A stretch of DNA of 64,000 nt, taken from NCBI GenBank assembly GCA_033344795.1, contig JAWPMS010000001.1:1550001-1614000 (forward strand), read 5' to 3'. The stretch is from SHLQ01 sp033344795 (GTDB lineage Bacteria > Actinomycetota > Acidimicrobiia > Acidimicrobiales > SHLQ01). Below, one piece after another: positions 1 to 9,600 of the stretch (position 1 is its first letter; every line of letters starts with the position of its first letter). The notes below the pieces were generated by a model. That model was given only the letters and a program-made list of their open reading frames with translations, ran no database searches and had not been told where the DNA came from. A program made the position numbers and the translations under genes.

Positions 1-4
1 CAAG

Positions 5-475
5 CTAGCGGCGCTCGAGGTCGAGAGCCGTGGTGTCGGCGACCGTGCGAATCGCGAAACTACTTCGCACGCTCGTGACGCCTGGCAGGACCGCAATGTG
101 TTCACGATGAATCGTTTCGTAGTCCGCGACGTCGGCGCAGGTGACGTGCACGAGATAGTCGGCGTTTCCGGCCATCAGATGGCAACTCATGACGTGGGGA
201 ATCTCGGCTACAGCTGCTTCGAAGGAGTCGAGCAAGTCCTCACGCTGGCTCTCGAGGGAGATTTCGACGAAGACCGAGACTCCTCTGCCGACGAGCTTGC
301 GGTTGAGGACTGCGGCATATCGCTCGATGATCCCGTCATGTTCGAGACGGCGTACGCGACGGTGACAGGCCGACGGTGACAACCCAATCTTGTCGGCAAG
401 GTCAGCGTTTGTAAGCCGACCGTCAGCCTGCAGAAGATTGAGTATCGAATGATCCAGGGCATCGATGTCGATCAT
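5..475 (-). CDS. Lrp/AsnC family transcriptional regulator
   Basis: This 156-residue protein has the usual Lrp/AsnC size and order. An N-terminal winged helix-turn-helix (about residues 5-60, with LSPSACHRRVRRLE as recognition region) is followed by an alpha-beta RAM effector domain (about 70-150). Such regulators bind DNA as dimers or octamers and respond to amino acids. The gene is divergent from alanine dehydrogenase, a pairing known in actinobacteria where an Lrp-type protein (AldR) controls ald. Control of the neighbour by alanine or another amino acid is therefore likely, but inferred. The ATG at 475 lies next to a short inverted repeat that could be its operator. Confidence 0.93.
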   Translation of the reverse strand: MIDIDALDHSILNLLQADGRLTNADLADKIGLSPSACHRRVRRLEHDGIIERYAAVLNRKLVGRGVSVFVEISLESQREDLLDSFEAAVAEIPHVMSCHLMAGNADYLVHVTCADVADYETIHREHIAVLPGVTSVRSSFAIRTVADTTALDLERR

Positions 476-479
476 TCGA

Positions 480-497
480 AGATTCTACGACGAATCT
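480..497. promoter_or_regulatory. Candidate Lrp operator (inverted repeat)
   Basis: AGATTC and GAATCT form a perfect 6-bp inverted repeat separated by six bases. It sits immediately upstream of the lrp start codon in the 161-bp region shared with ald. Lrp/AsnC proteins bind degenerate palindromes, so this is a reasonable candidate site. A single short palindrome is weak evidence. The rest of 476-636 holds purine-rich leader sequence, including a GGAGGAG at 561-567 that has no well-spaced start codon. Confidence 0.3.
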
Positions 498-636
498 AGT
501 GAAATCTACCAAGTAGTTGTGCCTGGGAGGCCAAAGATGCACAAAGTTGCATACACCTTCGGAGGAGAAATCAATACGGTGTGATGCACGACACGTGCGC
601 ATCTTTGAAGAAGCGTCTGCGCAAGAGGAGGTCGAG

Positions 637-1764
637 ATGCTGGTTGGACTGCCCAAAGAGATCAAGAATCATGAGCAGAGAGTCGGGTTGACCCCCGCGA
701 GCGTCTCGGAGCTCAGCCGCCACGGACACTCGATCCTTGTCGAGACCCAAGCGGGCGCAGGAATTGGTGCCACCGACGACGACTATCGAAACGCAGGCGC
801 CGACATTGCCGACGATGCCGCGGCTGTGTTCGCTGCTGCCGACATGATCGTGAAGGTCAAAGAGCCTCAGGCGGTCGAACGCGCAATGCTTCGTGAGGGA
901 CAGACGCTCTTCACGTACCTCCACCTCGCTCCTGATGCCGAACAGACGAAAGACCTGGTCAACAGCGGTGCGACGTGCATCGCATACGAAACCGTGACCG
1001 ACGACAAGGGTGGGCTGCCTCTCCTGGCGCCGATGTCGAAGGTCGCCGGCCGTATGTCCATTCAGGCAGCGGCCAACTATCTCCAGGCACCGAATGGTGG
1101 TGCTGGACTTCTCATCGGCGGAGTGCCGGGAGTCCCGTCGGCGAAGGTCGTGATCATCGGCGGCGGCGTCGTTGGCCAACACGCAGCGGAAATGGCCATT
1201 GGCCTCGGCGGTGATGTCGCCATCCTCGACCGGAGCAATGACGTCCTCGACCGTTGCGAGTCCCGCTGGGGAGCCGCCGTGACCACCGTCTATTCGACGG
1301 GCGACGCCCTCGAACAGTTTGTCGCTGATGCAGATGTGGTGATCGGCGCAGTCCTTGTCCATGGAGACACCGCGCCCAAGCTGGTCACCGCCGAAATGGT
1401 CAAGAACATGCGGGCCGGATCGGTGCTCGTCGATGTCGCGATCGATCAGGGTGGCGCGTTCGAGACCTCCCACCCAACAACCCATCAAGACCCGGTCTAC
1501 ATCGTCGACGATGTCGTGCACTACGCAGTGGCGAACATGCCGGGAGCTGTCCCGCGCACGTCCACCTACGCACTGAACAATGCAACACTTCCGTTCACGC
1601 TTGCACTGGCTGACATGGGACCGAAGGCTGCGATGATGCGCTTTCCGCATCTGCGCAATGGTCTCAACGTGAGTGGCGGATCGGTGACCGAACCCCACGT
1701 CGCCGATGCTCTCGGATACAGCTACACCGCTTCTGACTCGGCCGTCGAGGCGCTCGCGTCTTAG
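637..1764 (+). CDS. ald: Alanine dehydrogenase
   Basis: The 375-residue product matches NAD-dependent L-alanine dehydrogenase, which interconverts alanine with pyruvate and ammonia. It opens with MLVGLPKEIKNHEQRVGLTP, contains the family segments KVKEPQ and YLHLA, and has a Rossmann glycine motif (IGGGVVGQHAAEMA) near the middle. I chose the ATG at 637 because AAGAGGAGG lies just upstream and the protein then begins exactly where the family begins. An in-frame extension upstream has no family resemblance. The gene is divergent from the Lrp-type regulator, its likely controller. Its stop codon overlaps that of the convergent MFS gene by two bases. Confidence 0.95.
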   Translation: MLVGLPKEIKNHEQRVGLTPASVSELSRHGHSILVETQAGAGIGATDDDYRNAGADIADDAAAVFAAADMIVKVKEPQAVERAMLREGQTLFTYLHLAPDAEQTKDLVNSGATCIAYETVTDDKGGLPLLAPMSKVAGRMSIQAAANYLQAPNGGAGLLIGGVPGVPSAKVVIIGGGVVGQHAAEMAIGLGGDVAILDRSNDVLDRCESRWGAAVTTVYSTGDALEQFVADADVVIGAVLVHGDTAPKLVTAEMVKNMRAGSVLVDVAIDQGGAFETSHPTTHQDPVYIVDDVVHYAVANMPGAVPRTSTYALNNATLPFTLALADMGPKAAMMRFPHLRNGLNVSGGSVTEPHVADALGYSYTASDSAVEALAS

Positions 1765-3014
1765 GACTGAAGCGCAGCCGTGCGCTGCGCGAGTCGGTGC
1801 TCGAAGTAGGCGTGGACGAGAAGTCCACCCGCCGCGGCCATACCCACGAACGACAATGTGTGGAATCCCGACATCGAGAGCACAACTCCTGACGCCAGCG
1901 CGCCCGTGCCGCTCGCGATGTTCGTGGCGAGATCCGCTGCACCCTGCACCGTGACCCGGTCCGCAAGGTCGACCGACTCGGTGAGAAGCGCCGATCCGGC
2001 GATGATTCCGAAACTCCAGCCAAGTCCGAGCAGAAACAGACCGGGGAACATCAATAGACGCGGTGCCTCTCCGGCCAGTGCGGTCAGAATCGTGGCCAGT
2101 ACGAGAATCAAACCACCGGCAGCGATCGTGGGGAGACGCCCTGCTCGGTCGGAGAACCAGCCCGCCACCGGAGCGAACGCAAACATTCCCGCGGTGTGGG
2201 CCGAGATCACCGCTCCTACGGTGCCATTGCCGTGTCCATGAGCTTCCATGTGTAGCGGTGTCATCGCCATGACCATGACCATGACCGCTTGGGCGACGAC
2301 GAGTGTCACGAACGCGAGACGTGCGAGCGGTCGTTCCCAGGCGATCGCGACAGCTCGACGAAATGGCACGCTGTCCTTGCGCTTCGCCAGCGGATCGACG
2401 CCTCCCGCGAAGACCAGGGGATCGGGTCGCATGAACACCCAAATGACTCCGCCCGCCACCACGAACAGAAGGACGGCCATGCCGAAGCCACCGATGTTCG
2501 AATCGAAGCCCAAGGACTCTGCCCACCCGCCGGTGACGCCGATGAAGAGCGGAAACAGAACTGCGCCGAATGTCGCAGCGAATATGACGGTGCTGATGTC
2601 ACGAGAGCGGCGTTCTTCCAGCGCGAGGTCGGCCGCTGCGTACCTCGAGAGGTTGGATGTTCCCGAGCCGACACCCACCAGCACCATGGCAGGCAGGAAG
2701 AGGAGAAGTGATGAGAGCTGGATGGCGACGATCGCGAGGCAACCGCCCATCGTCGCAACGGCGAAACCCGCCGAGAGCGCAGGTGTCCGGCCTCGTCGAA
2801 GCATGAAGTTCGCCAGCCACATGGCACCGAACGCTGAGCCGACCGTCGCGGCTCCAGTGGCGAGCCCAGCCCACGTATCTGCGCCCAGCATGTCCTTGAT
2901 TGCGAGCACCGAGACGGGGAACATTGCCGAGACAGCTCCGCGGCTGAATACCGCGGAGATCCACAGCGTTGCGAGTGTGCGTTTTTGTACCGCTTCGCGA
3001 TCTTGGATTGCCAC
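1761..3014 (-). CDS. MFS transporter
   Basis: This 417-residue protein has about 12 hydrophobic segments and typical major facilitator loops (for example WFSDRAGRLPT between the two halves). The substrate is unknown. The likely start is a GTG at 3014, one base after the stop codon of the upstream phosphotransferase gene, so the two genes probably form a translationally coupled unit. An ATG further upstream would run deep into that gene. The pairing with an aminoglycoside-phosphotransferase-like enzyme would fit drug or metabolite efflux, but that is only context. It converges with ald, with overlapping stop codons. Confidence 0.85.
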   Translation of the reverse strand: MAIQDREAVQKRTLATLWISAVFSRGAVSAMFPVSVLAIKDMLGADTWAGLATGAATVGSAFGAMWLANFMLRRGRTPALSAGFAVATMGGCLAIVAIQLSSLLLFLPAMVLVGVGSGTSNLSRYAAADLALEERRSRDISTVIFAATFGAVLFPLFIGVTGGWAESLGFDSNIGGFGMAVLLFVVAGGVIWVFMRPDPLVFAGGVDPLAKRKDSVPFRRAVAIAWERPLARLAFVTLVVAQAVMVMVMAMTPLHMEAHGHGNGTVGAVISAHTAGMFAFAPVAGWFSDRAGRLPTIAAGGLILVLATILTALAGEAPRLLMFPGLFLLGLGWSFGIIAGSALLTESVDLADRVTVQGAADLATNIASGTGALASGVVLSMSGFHTLSFVGMAAAGGLLVHAYFEHRLAQRTAALQS

Positions 3015-3015
3015 C

Positions 3016-3903
3016 TCAGGCCAACACTGCTGACAAGGTGGCCTCACCCAAGCGACGCATCGTTGGGTCATCCGCCGAGTTCGTGAGAACGGCCGTTGCG
3101 TGGGACAGGGCCCACGCCCGAGCTCGATTCCATGTGTGGATGTCGACGCTGCGTCCGTCGATCGTCAGACGTTTTCGAAATTCGGTGCGTTCCTCAGAGT
3201 CGAACACCATCCAGGAGATGGACAAGTCGGTCGCCGGATCCCCGGACGTGATATCGCCGAAGTCGATCACCGCGCTCAAACGGCCGCCGCGCACCAACAG
3301 GTTGAGCGGGTGAAGATCACCATGAAGCCATATCGCATCGCCGCCCCACACCGGGGTATCGACGAGTTCGTCCCACAACGCGTGTACCGCCTGCGAGTCG
3401 ATGTTGGGGATCTGATCGATGCGGTCGTGAACAAGGCCTCTTCGCTCCGGCAGGAGACCACCACGGTGAGGGTTCTCTGGGGCATCTTCAGGCGCGGGTG
3501 TGTGAAGCGCATTCAGAAATCCCGAGAGTTCGTCCATCAGTCGTTCGCTCTCGGGGCGTGGAGTGTGCGCGAGCGGGATGCCGGGAAGCCACGGAACGAT
3601 GCTCCACGCCCAAGGGAACCCAAAGGCGGGGCGTCCGCTGTAGGTGGGGGTTGGGATCGGCAGCGGGAGCCTCTCCGCAAGTTCTGGCAGCCATCGTTGT
3701 TCATTCTCGATCAGGACTGCCGCGGCTTCGCGTCGAGGGAGGCGAACCGCATGATCATCGCCGAGACGGTGGATCTCGTTGTCCCAACCTTCGCCATGCA
3801 GGGTGAGCGGCTGGTCGGCAAGCTCTGGGACGAACTCCTTGAGCATCGTGTGAATCAGGTCGTGGCTGATCGTGATGTCGGAAGCTGGCTTGTTGTTGGT
3901 CAC
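3016..3903 (-). CDS. Aminoglycoside phosphotransferase (APH) family kinase
   Basis: A protein-kinase-like small-molecule kinase of about 295 residues. The catalytic loop HGDLHPLNLL and the metal-binding segment IDFGDITSGDPATDL are intact, so it should be active. The family phosphorylates aminoglycosides, other antibiotics, sugars or choline-like compounds, and the substrate cannot be told from sequence. GGAGG lies eight bases before a GTG at 3903 and only two bases before a TTG at 3909, so I prefer 3903. The downstream MFS gene starts one base after its stop, which suggests an operon. Confidence 0.88.
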   Translation of the reverse strand: MTNNKPASDITISHDLIHTMLKEFVPELADQPLTLHGEGWDNEIHRLGDDHAVRLPRREAAAVLIENEQRWLPELAERLPLPIPTPTYSGRPAFGFPWAWSIVPWLPGIPLAHTPRPESERLMDELSGFLNALHTPAPEDAPENPHRGGLLPERRGLVHDRIDQIPNIDSQAVHALWDELVDTPVWGGDAIWLHGDLHPLNLLVRGGRLSAVIDFGDITSGDPATDLSISWMVFDSEERTEFRKRLTIDGRSVDIHTWNRARAWALSHATAVLTNSADDPTMRRLGEATLSAVLA

Positions 3904-3958
3904 TCTCAAGGCCTCCTCGGCCGTCTCAACTTAGAACCCCGCAGACCGACGGGACGAC

Positions 3959-4774
3959 ATGGTTTCGTTGTCCGCCGACTCGAGCGAACCGTCTCGCCGC
4001 GCCCTTTTGAAGAAGGGCGCTGCTGTCGCCGGTGTTGCATGGACGGCACCTGTGATTCTGACATGGACCGAGCCGGTTGCAGCTGCGGTGGGATCAGGTG
4101 GTGGTTCGTACACCTATTGCTTCGACGCTGCGGGCGATCCCGAGGGCTGGACGATGAACGGCCTCTGGAACATCAACAGCAGTCGATCGGTGAGCCCGTC
4201 GTTCTCCCTGCACTACGGCACGGGGACCGGAGGAACCTACGAGAGCACGGGAACCAACTCCGGGACGGCCACGAGCCCCGCGTTCGTCGTCCCGACGTCG
4301 GGATCGACCATCGTCGAGTTCGACGTGTGGCGCGAGGTCGAGGTATTCGGTAGTGGAACGTGGGATGAGTTGTCGTTGTCGGTGCTCCCCGGCGGCAGCG
4401 TGTTGTATGCCGTCTCTCGAGACGGGGGGACGGGTGGACTCTGGGAGCACATCACCGTCGATCTCGCTGGGTTTGCTGGCTCGACGGTGCAGCTGGTGTT
4501 CGCGTTCGACACGGGAGATGCCAACTACAACGACTTCGAGGGCATCTACATCGACAACATCGTGGTGCCGGGCGCGACCCCACCGGGCGGGGGTTCTCTG
4601 TCTGCGTCTCCACTCTCGACTCGGTCGCTGGGGACTGGCGAGGTCTGGATGCCCGACCGTCCAAAACCGACGGCGAGCGATCTACGTCGCCGAGACCGCG
4701 CCACCAGAGATGCGCGAACTTCAGTTGGCCAGTTGCCTGAGCCCGCCGGAGAAGCGATCGTTCGAACGCAGTAG
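3959..4774 (+). CDS. Tat-exported protein with a C-terminal beta-sandwich-like region
   Basis: A 271-residue protein with a clear twin-arginine signal (SRRALLKKGAAVAGVAW, residues 13-29) followed by a mature region beginning near AAAVGSGGGSYTYC. The mature part is rich in Gly, Ser, Thr and aromatic residues. It contains segments such as VEFDVWREVE and FEGIYIDNIVV that resemble MAM or 'choice-of-anchor' beta-sandwich domains of secreted proteins. The last 60 residues are charged and probably unstructured. No catalytic motif is visible. It was probably folded in the cytoplasm before export. I do not recognise a specific function. Confidence 0.75.
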   Translation: MVSLSADSSEPSRRALLKKGAAVAGVAWTAPVILTWTEPVAAAVGSGGGSYTYCFDAAGDPEGWTMNGLWNINSSRSVSPSFSLHYGTGTGGTYESTGTNSGTATSPAFVVPTSGSTIVEFDVWREVEVFGSGTWDELSLSVLPGGSVLYAVSRDGGTGGLWEHITVDLAGFAGSTVQLVFAFDTGDANYNDFEGIYIDNIVVPGATPPGGGSLSASPLSTRSLGTGEVWMPDRPKPTASDLRRRDRATRDARTSVGQLPEPAGEAIVRTQ

Positions 4775-4784
4775 CGTCAGCTGA

Positions 4785-5657
4785 GTGACACTTCGTTCTC
4801 CAGCGCTTGGCGCAATGATCAGACGAGATCTCGCCCCAGAGCAAGCTCTAGCTCATGCGACGTCGATCGCTTCACATTTCGATGAACTGTGGATCGTCGA
4901 GGATCTGCCATTCGCCGGAGGGATCAGCCAGATGGCGGCCATCTTGGAGTCGACCGACGACGTGGTGGTCGGCCACGGGATTGCGCCCGCACCGTTCCGC
5001 ACCGCAGCGGCACTCGCCATGGAGTGGGCGACGTTGGAACGCTTGTATCCCGGGCGGATCTCGTGTGGTTTGGGCCATGGTGTCCAATCGTGGATGGGTC
5101 AGCTGGGGGAGCGTGTCGACTCTCCGCTGACACTGCTGGGCGAGACGTGCGACGTGGTCCGGCAGCTGTTGGCAGGGGAGGAGGTCGATCTCGCAGGAAG
5201 ATACGTCACCGCCCGCAACGTTCGTCTCGAGTTCCCGCCCGCATCCGCTCCCCCCGTATCGCTTGGCGTCGTCGGACCACGATCACTCGAGCTGGCTGGG
5301 GAGAGGGCGGACGGCACGGTCCTGTGTGAAGCCCATGGACCCAACGAGATACGTCGAGCTCTGGAACGAATTGAATTGGGCCAAGCCCGTGCTGGACGCC
5401 ATGGTGAGCATCGGATCTCGGTGTTCGCAGCGTTCCACCTCGGGGATTCCTCGGACATCGTCCGCAACCCTGATGCTCCCGTGGGTTGGGAGGCGGTGTC
5501 GCCCGATCCAGCTGAGGTGGCCGCCGAGCTCCTCACGCTCTACGAAGCTGGTGCGCACTCGGTGATTCTGGTTCCTCTCGCCACCGATCCGATGCTGGCC
5601 ATCGACAAGGCCGTGAGCGACCTGGTTCCGTTGATTCGCGCTCAGATGGCCACCTGA
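4785..5657 (+). CDS. LLM-class F420-dependent oxidoreductase (luciferase-like)
   Basis: A 290-residue TIM-barrel protein of the bacterial luciferase-like family. The segments VVVGHGIAPAPFRTAAALAMEW, LYPGRISCGLGHG and ELAGERADGTVL are typical of actinobacterial members that use deazaflavin F420. The reaction and substrate are unknown. The GTG start at 4785 gives the expected N-terminus and lies ten bases after the preceding gene, with no strong ribosome binding site. A paralogue from another subgroup is encoded at 22603-23643. Confidence 0.85.
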   Translation: MTLRSPALGAMIRRDLAPEQALAHATSIASHFDELWIVEDLPFAGGISQMAAILESTDDVVVGHGIAPAPFRTAAALAMEWATLERLYPGRISCGLGHGVQSWMGQLGERVDSPLTLLGETCDVVRQLLAGEEVDLAGRYVTARNVRLEFPPASAPPVSLGVVGPRSLELAGERADGTVLCEAHGPNEIRRALERIELGQARAGRHGEHRISVFAAFHLGDSSDIVRNPDAPVGWEAVSPDPAEVAAELLTLYEAGAHSVILVPLATDPMLAIDKAVSDLVPLIRAQMAT

Positions 5658-5715
5658 CGCGAGAAATTCTGGTCGGATTGTGATCCAGTGAGGCCGTTGG
5701 TGGCGTAGTAGCACT

Positions 5716-6630
5716 ATGGAGCATGTGCCACTGGACCCCTCGACAACCCCGAATCCACGCGATACCGATGGAGGGATGACGTCCAAACACGCTCCGATTC
5801 ATGGCCTTCACTCGCGGATCATTGGACGAGTTGATCTTGACGACGAACGGCTAACCCCTGACATTTCAACGCTTCTCACGTTTCCGTTCAATCGGGGATA
5901 TTCCGACTACGCACGCGGCAATCCGGGCTGGCAGAACTGTGTCCTGATGAATCACTCGGGCGACCCGTCCGACATCGTGTTCGGCGGTCACGACGGCCCT
6001 CCGGTCGCAACCCCTCTTCTCGAACAGCTGCCGTACGTGCAGGAGCTCTTGGCTTCCACGTGGAAGACCGAATATCTGCTCTGGGCCCGAATCTTCATGT
6101 GCGAAGACGGCATGCTCATTCCCCATCGCGACTATCTCGATCTGCCCGAGGATGAATTCACTCGAGTACACATACCCCTCCAGCTCGGCTCTGCGTCGAT
6201 GCACTCAGAGCGCGGCACCGTCTTTCGGATGCGCAAGGGTGAGGTCTGGTTCATCGATGGCACCGTCAATCACAGTGCCTATTCATACGACCATTCGCCA
6301 CGCATCTACCTGAGTGCTGACCTTCGCGCGGGCATCCCGTTCGAGGAGCTCTTCGTCGACCCCTCGATGGCCGCGACGGGCGTGAAACCAGACATCGTCG
6401 AGCTTCCATCGCTCCCCGATGACTTCGACGTCACGATCGAGGGCTTGTCGAAGGTGCTGGGAGCAGACACGATGCACGAAGTGATCGGCGTACTCAGCAA
6501 GGTGCACTTCAACCATGCCGCCGAGTGTGGCGAGGCCTATGAGTGGCTCATCGACGCTGCGGAGCGCTCAGGCGACGACGCCCTGGTCGATCAAGCCAAG
6601 GAAACCCGAAAGTTTTTCCTCGGCGTCTGA
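5716..6630 (+). CDS. Fe(II)/2-oxoglutarate dioxygenase, L-proline hydroxylase-like
   Basis: A 304-residue protein resembling aspartyl/asparaginyl hydroxylase-fold enzymes, specifically bacterial L-proline 3- or cis-4-hydroxylases. The iron triad is visible: H137 and D139 in IPHRDYLDL, and a distal histidine at 186 in DGTVNHSAYS. R196 (SPRIYLSAD) is placed to bind 2-oxoglutarate. FTRVHIPLQ and VFRMRKGEVWFID match the family core. The C-terminal helical region (about 235-304) resembles the proline 3-hydroxylase C-terminal domain. The substrate is likely an imino or amino acid, but this is inference. The start could instead be the ATG at 5776. There is no peptide-synthetase gene nearby. Confidence 0.8.
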   Translation: MEHVPLDPSTTPNPRDTDGGMTSKHAPIHGLHSRIIGRVDLDDERLTPDISTLLTFPFNRGYSDYARGNPGWQNCVLMNHSGDPSDIVFGGHDGPPVATPLLEQLPYVQELLASTWKTEYLLWARIFMCEDGMLIPHRDYLDLPEDEFTRVHIPLQLGSASMHSERGTVFRMRKGEVWFIDGTVNHSAYSYDHSPRIYLSADLRAGIPFEELFVDPSMAATGVKPDIVELPSLPDDFDVTIEGLSKVLGADTMHEVIGVLSKVHFNHAAECGEAYEWLIDAAERSGDDALVDQAKETRKFFLGV

Positions 6631-6670
6631 GGTCGAGCGGGTTGCGGGACACCCAGCTCACGCGCTTCGA

Positions 6671-9600
6671 CTAACAAGGGATCGCGGTGTCACTCGACGT
6701 TCTCGGCGTCGGCGCACCGGTGAGGTAGAAGTCATCGATCATCACGTCGGTGTCCTGGCAACCGCCAGCCCGCCGCGTATATGTCTGGTCGATCTGGCCG
6801 TCGATCCGGGGGAGGTTCGGTGGAGACTCGTCGGTGTTGATTGAGTCGACGATCGAGCCAGCGTTGGTGTCGTACAGGTCAACGCCGCCATCTCCGTTCC
6901 CGAAGCCATTGTGGATTCCGTCTACCGGTCCCGGGTAGTTGTTGCCGCCGACGAGGTAGTGCTGTCCGGGGGCGAGATCCACGGCGGGGAAGATGTACTC
7001 GTCGCCTCCACTACCTGACTTTCGAAGTTCGTAACCCGAGAGAGAGATCGTTCCACTGGTTGGATTGAATACTTCGAGGAACTCATCGCCGCCACCGTTC
7101 GGGCCATCTGAGCGGAACTCGGTGATGACGAGGTGATTCGGCGGGGTCGGAGCTGCGTATGCGCCACATGGTTCGACGGGGTCGGCGCTGGACTGCGGAT
7201 TGACCTGCGCTGCGGTGAGTCGACGGATGAAGTCGACGCTGTTGTCTTCAGTGTCGATGCAGTTGCCGACACCCGAGGCAAGCAGTCGCTCCCAGCTCTG
7301 TTCGTACCCGCCGATGTCGGTGAGCGGTGGCACGCCGGTGCCCTCGCTCCAGAGGCCCGGGTTCTCCGAACCGCCGTTGTTTCGTTCTGCGGTGCCTACC
7401 TCGTCGACGGCGGTTGCGCCGTCGCGAATGCGAATGGCCAACGCGTCGGTCATTCCCACAAGAGTTTGATCGCCGGTGCCCAGCTCATCGATGAGGTAGT
7501 GACCGCCAGACGGCAAGACGGTATTCGCACCTGTCAAAAGGATCGTCTGTTGGATGGCGGTGTCATCGGCGATCTCCAGCTGCCAACCCTCGATGTCGAC
7601 CGGTGCAGCGGTTGGGTTGTACAGCTCGATGAAGTCGTTGGTGCCAGTAGCGCCGCCAACGTTGGAGAACTCGCTGATCATGACGTGCGCACCATAGATA
7701 CCGCCGCCGTTGTTGTTGAGACCGGCGCTGTGGCGCAGCCCGCCAGCGGGTGAGTCGATGGTTGCGGGTGCTCCAGGACAACGCGCAGCGGCAGCGCCGC
7801 TTCCGGACTCTTCCCAACAGGACGCGGTATTGCCGTCCACATTGTGCGGCGTCAGTGCAAGCGATCGACCGAGGGCACCGACGAACAGCGAACCCTGATC
7901 GGTTGAGTCCCATAGGTTGAGCGATGCGGGTGGCGCGGTGTCGCCGCCACCGCCGAAGTACGCCATGTAGTCGATGATGAGCGATGGTGTCTCGAGCAGC
8001 CAGACGCTGTCGCCGAAGTTGCCGAGCGTTGCCGCACCACCGTTGTTGATCACGTACTCGAGACCTGTCGCCGGGTTGGTCACCGGAGGCAACGTGGCGC
8101 CGTCATAGGACAGCCAGATGACCGCTTGTTCACCCGGTTGAAGTGTCGACGCGGTGCCCCAATGGTCGGCGGTGGGGATGCTGTAGTCGACGGTCTGGGC
8201 GCCGTCGTTCTTGAGGTCGGAGTCGGCCAGACGGAAGTTGGTCAGGTCGATCGGGGTTGCTCCGCTGTTGGTGATCTCCACGAATTCTTCGGTGGGGACC
8301 GTCGTGCCGACATAGAGCACCTCGGTGATGTGCAACGTGCCAGCGAGTGAAGAGACTTGGTAGTCATCGACGACCAAGTCGAATGTGACCGAGTCGGAAA
8401 GCCCCGGCGAGCCGTCGTCCGTTGCGGTCACGGTGATGGTTGAGGTGCCGCCCGCAGCCGGAGTTCCCGAGATCAGACCATCGACATCAATCGATACGCC
8501 GCCGGGAAGGCCCGTCGCGCCGTAGGTCACCGTCGCCGAATCGACGTCGCTGCCAACGATCTGCAGGCTGAATGGTTCGCCGCTGATGCCGGCTTGGTCG
8601 CCCGGGTCGGTCACGACGGGGGCGTCGTTATCTGGAGTGATGGTGAGGGTGACGGTCGCGGTGTTCGAGGTGAGTGCGCCGTCGGTGATGGTGTAGGTGA
8701 AGGTGTCGGTGCCGTTGTGGTTGAGGTCTGGGGTGTAGTCGAAGGTTCCGTCGTTGTTGTTGGTGAGCGTGCCGTTGGTGACGTCGGTGACGATGGCGAC
8801 GCTGGTTGCGTCTACGGGGTTGTCGACGTCTGTGTCGTTGGCGGTCACATTGCCCGTCGTGAACGATCCGTCCTCGAGCACCGTGAAGTCCACGCCCGAG
8901 TCGTCGGCGGCAACGGGGGCGTCGTTGTCGGGGCTGATGGTGAGGGTGACGGTTGCGGTGTTCGAGGTGAGTGCGCCGTCGGTGATGGTGTAGGTGAAGG
9001 TGTCGGTGCCGTTGTGGTTGAGGTCTGGGGTGTAGTCGAAGGTTCCGTCGTTGTTGTTGGTGAGGGTGCCGTTGGTGACGTCGGTGACGATGGCGACGCT
9101 GGTTGCGTCTACGGGGTTGTCGACGTCTGTGTCGTTGGCGGTCACATTGCCCGTCGTGATCGATGAGTCCTCGGCGAGAGCGAACGCCAGCCCCGCATCA
9201 TCGTTGGCGACCGGTGGATCGTTGTCGGACACAATCATGATCGTGACGTTGGCTGGAGCCGAGACAAGGCCGTCGGGGTCGGTGACGGTGTAGGTGAAGC
9301 CGTCGGCGCCACTGACGTTGCTTGGAGGTGTGTACGACACATCACCGTCGACGGCCACGAGAGCTGTCCCGTTGTCGGTCGTTGCAGGGATCTGCCAGGT
9401 GAGCACATCGACGTCGGGGTCGAAGTCGTTTGCGCCCAGCGCAAAGACAGCTGGGGTGTCCTCTGTCGTGGCCACGAGATCGTCGCCGGCGATCGGGGTT
9501 TCGTTTATGTCGGTGACGGTGACGTCAACCGAGATGACCTGGGCGATCGTTCCGTCGGTGACTTCGATGCCGAGCGTGTGGACCGACTGTGTTTCGAAGT

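Noticed and set aside
571..2526. Long reverse-strand open frame across ald and the MFS gene
   Set aside because: Its Arg/Gly/His-rich composition is typical of an antisense shadow in GC-rich DNA, and clear family proteins occupy other frames here.
3100..4353. Forward open frame of about 417 codons over the APH gene
   Set aside because: It is antisense to an intact kinase with HGD and DFG motifs, and its own translation shows no recognisable domain.
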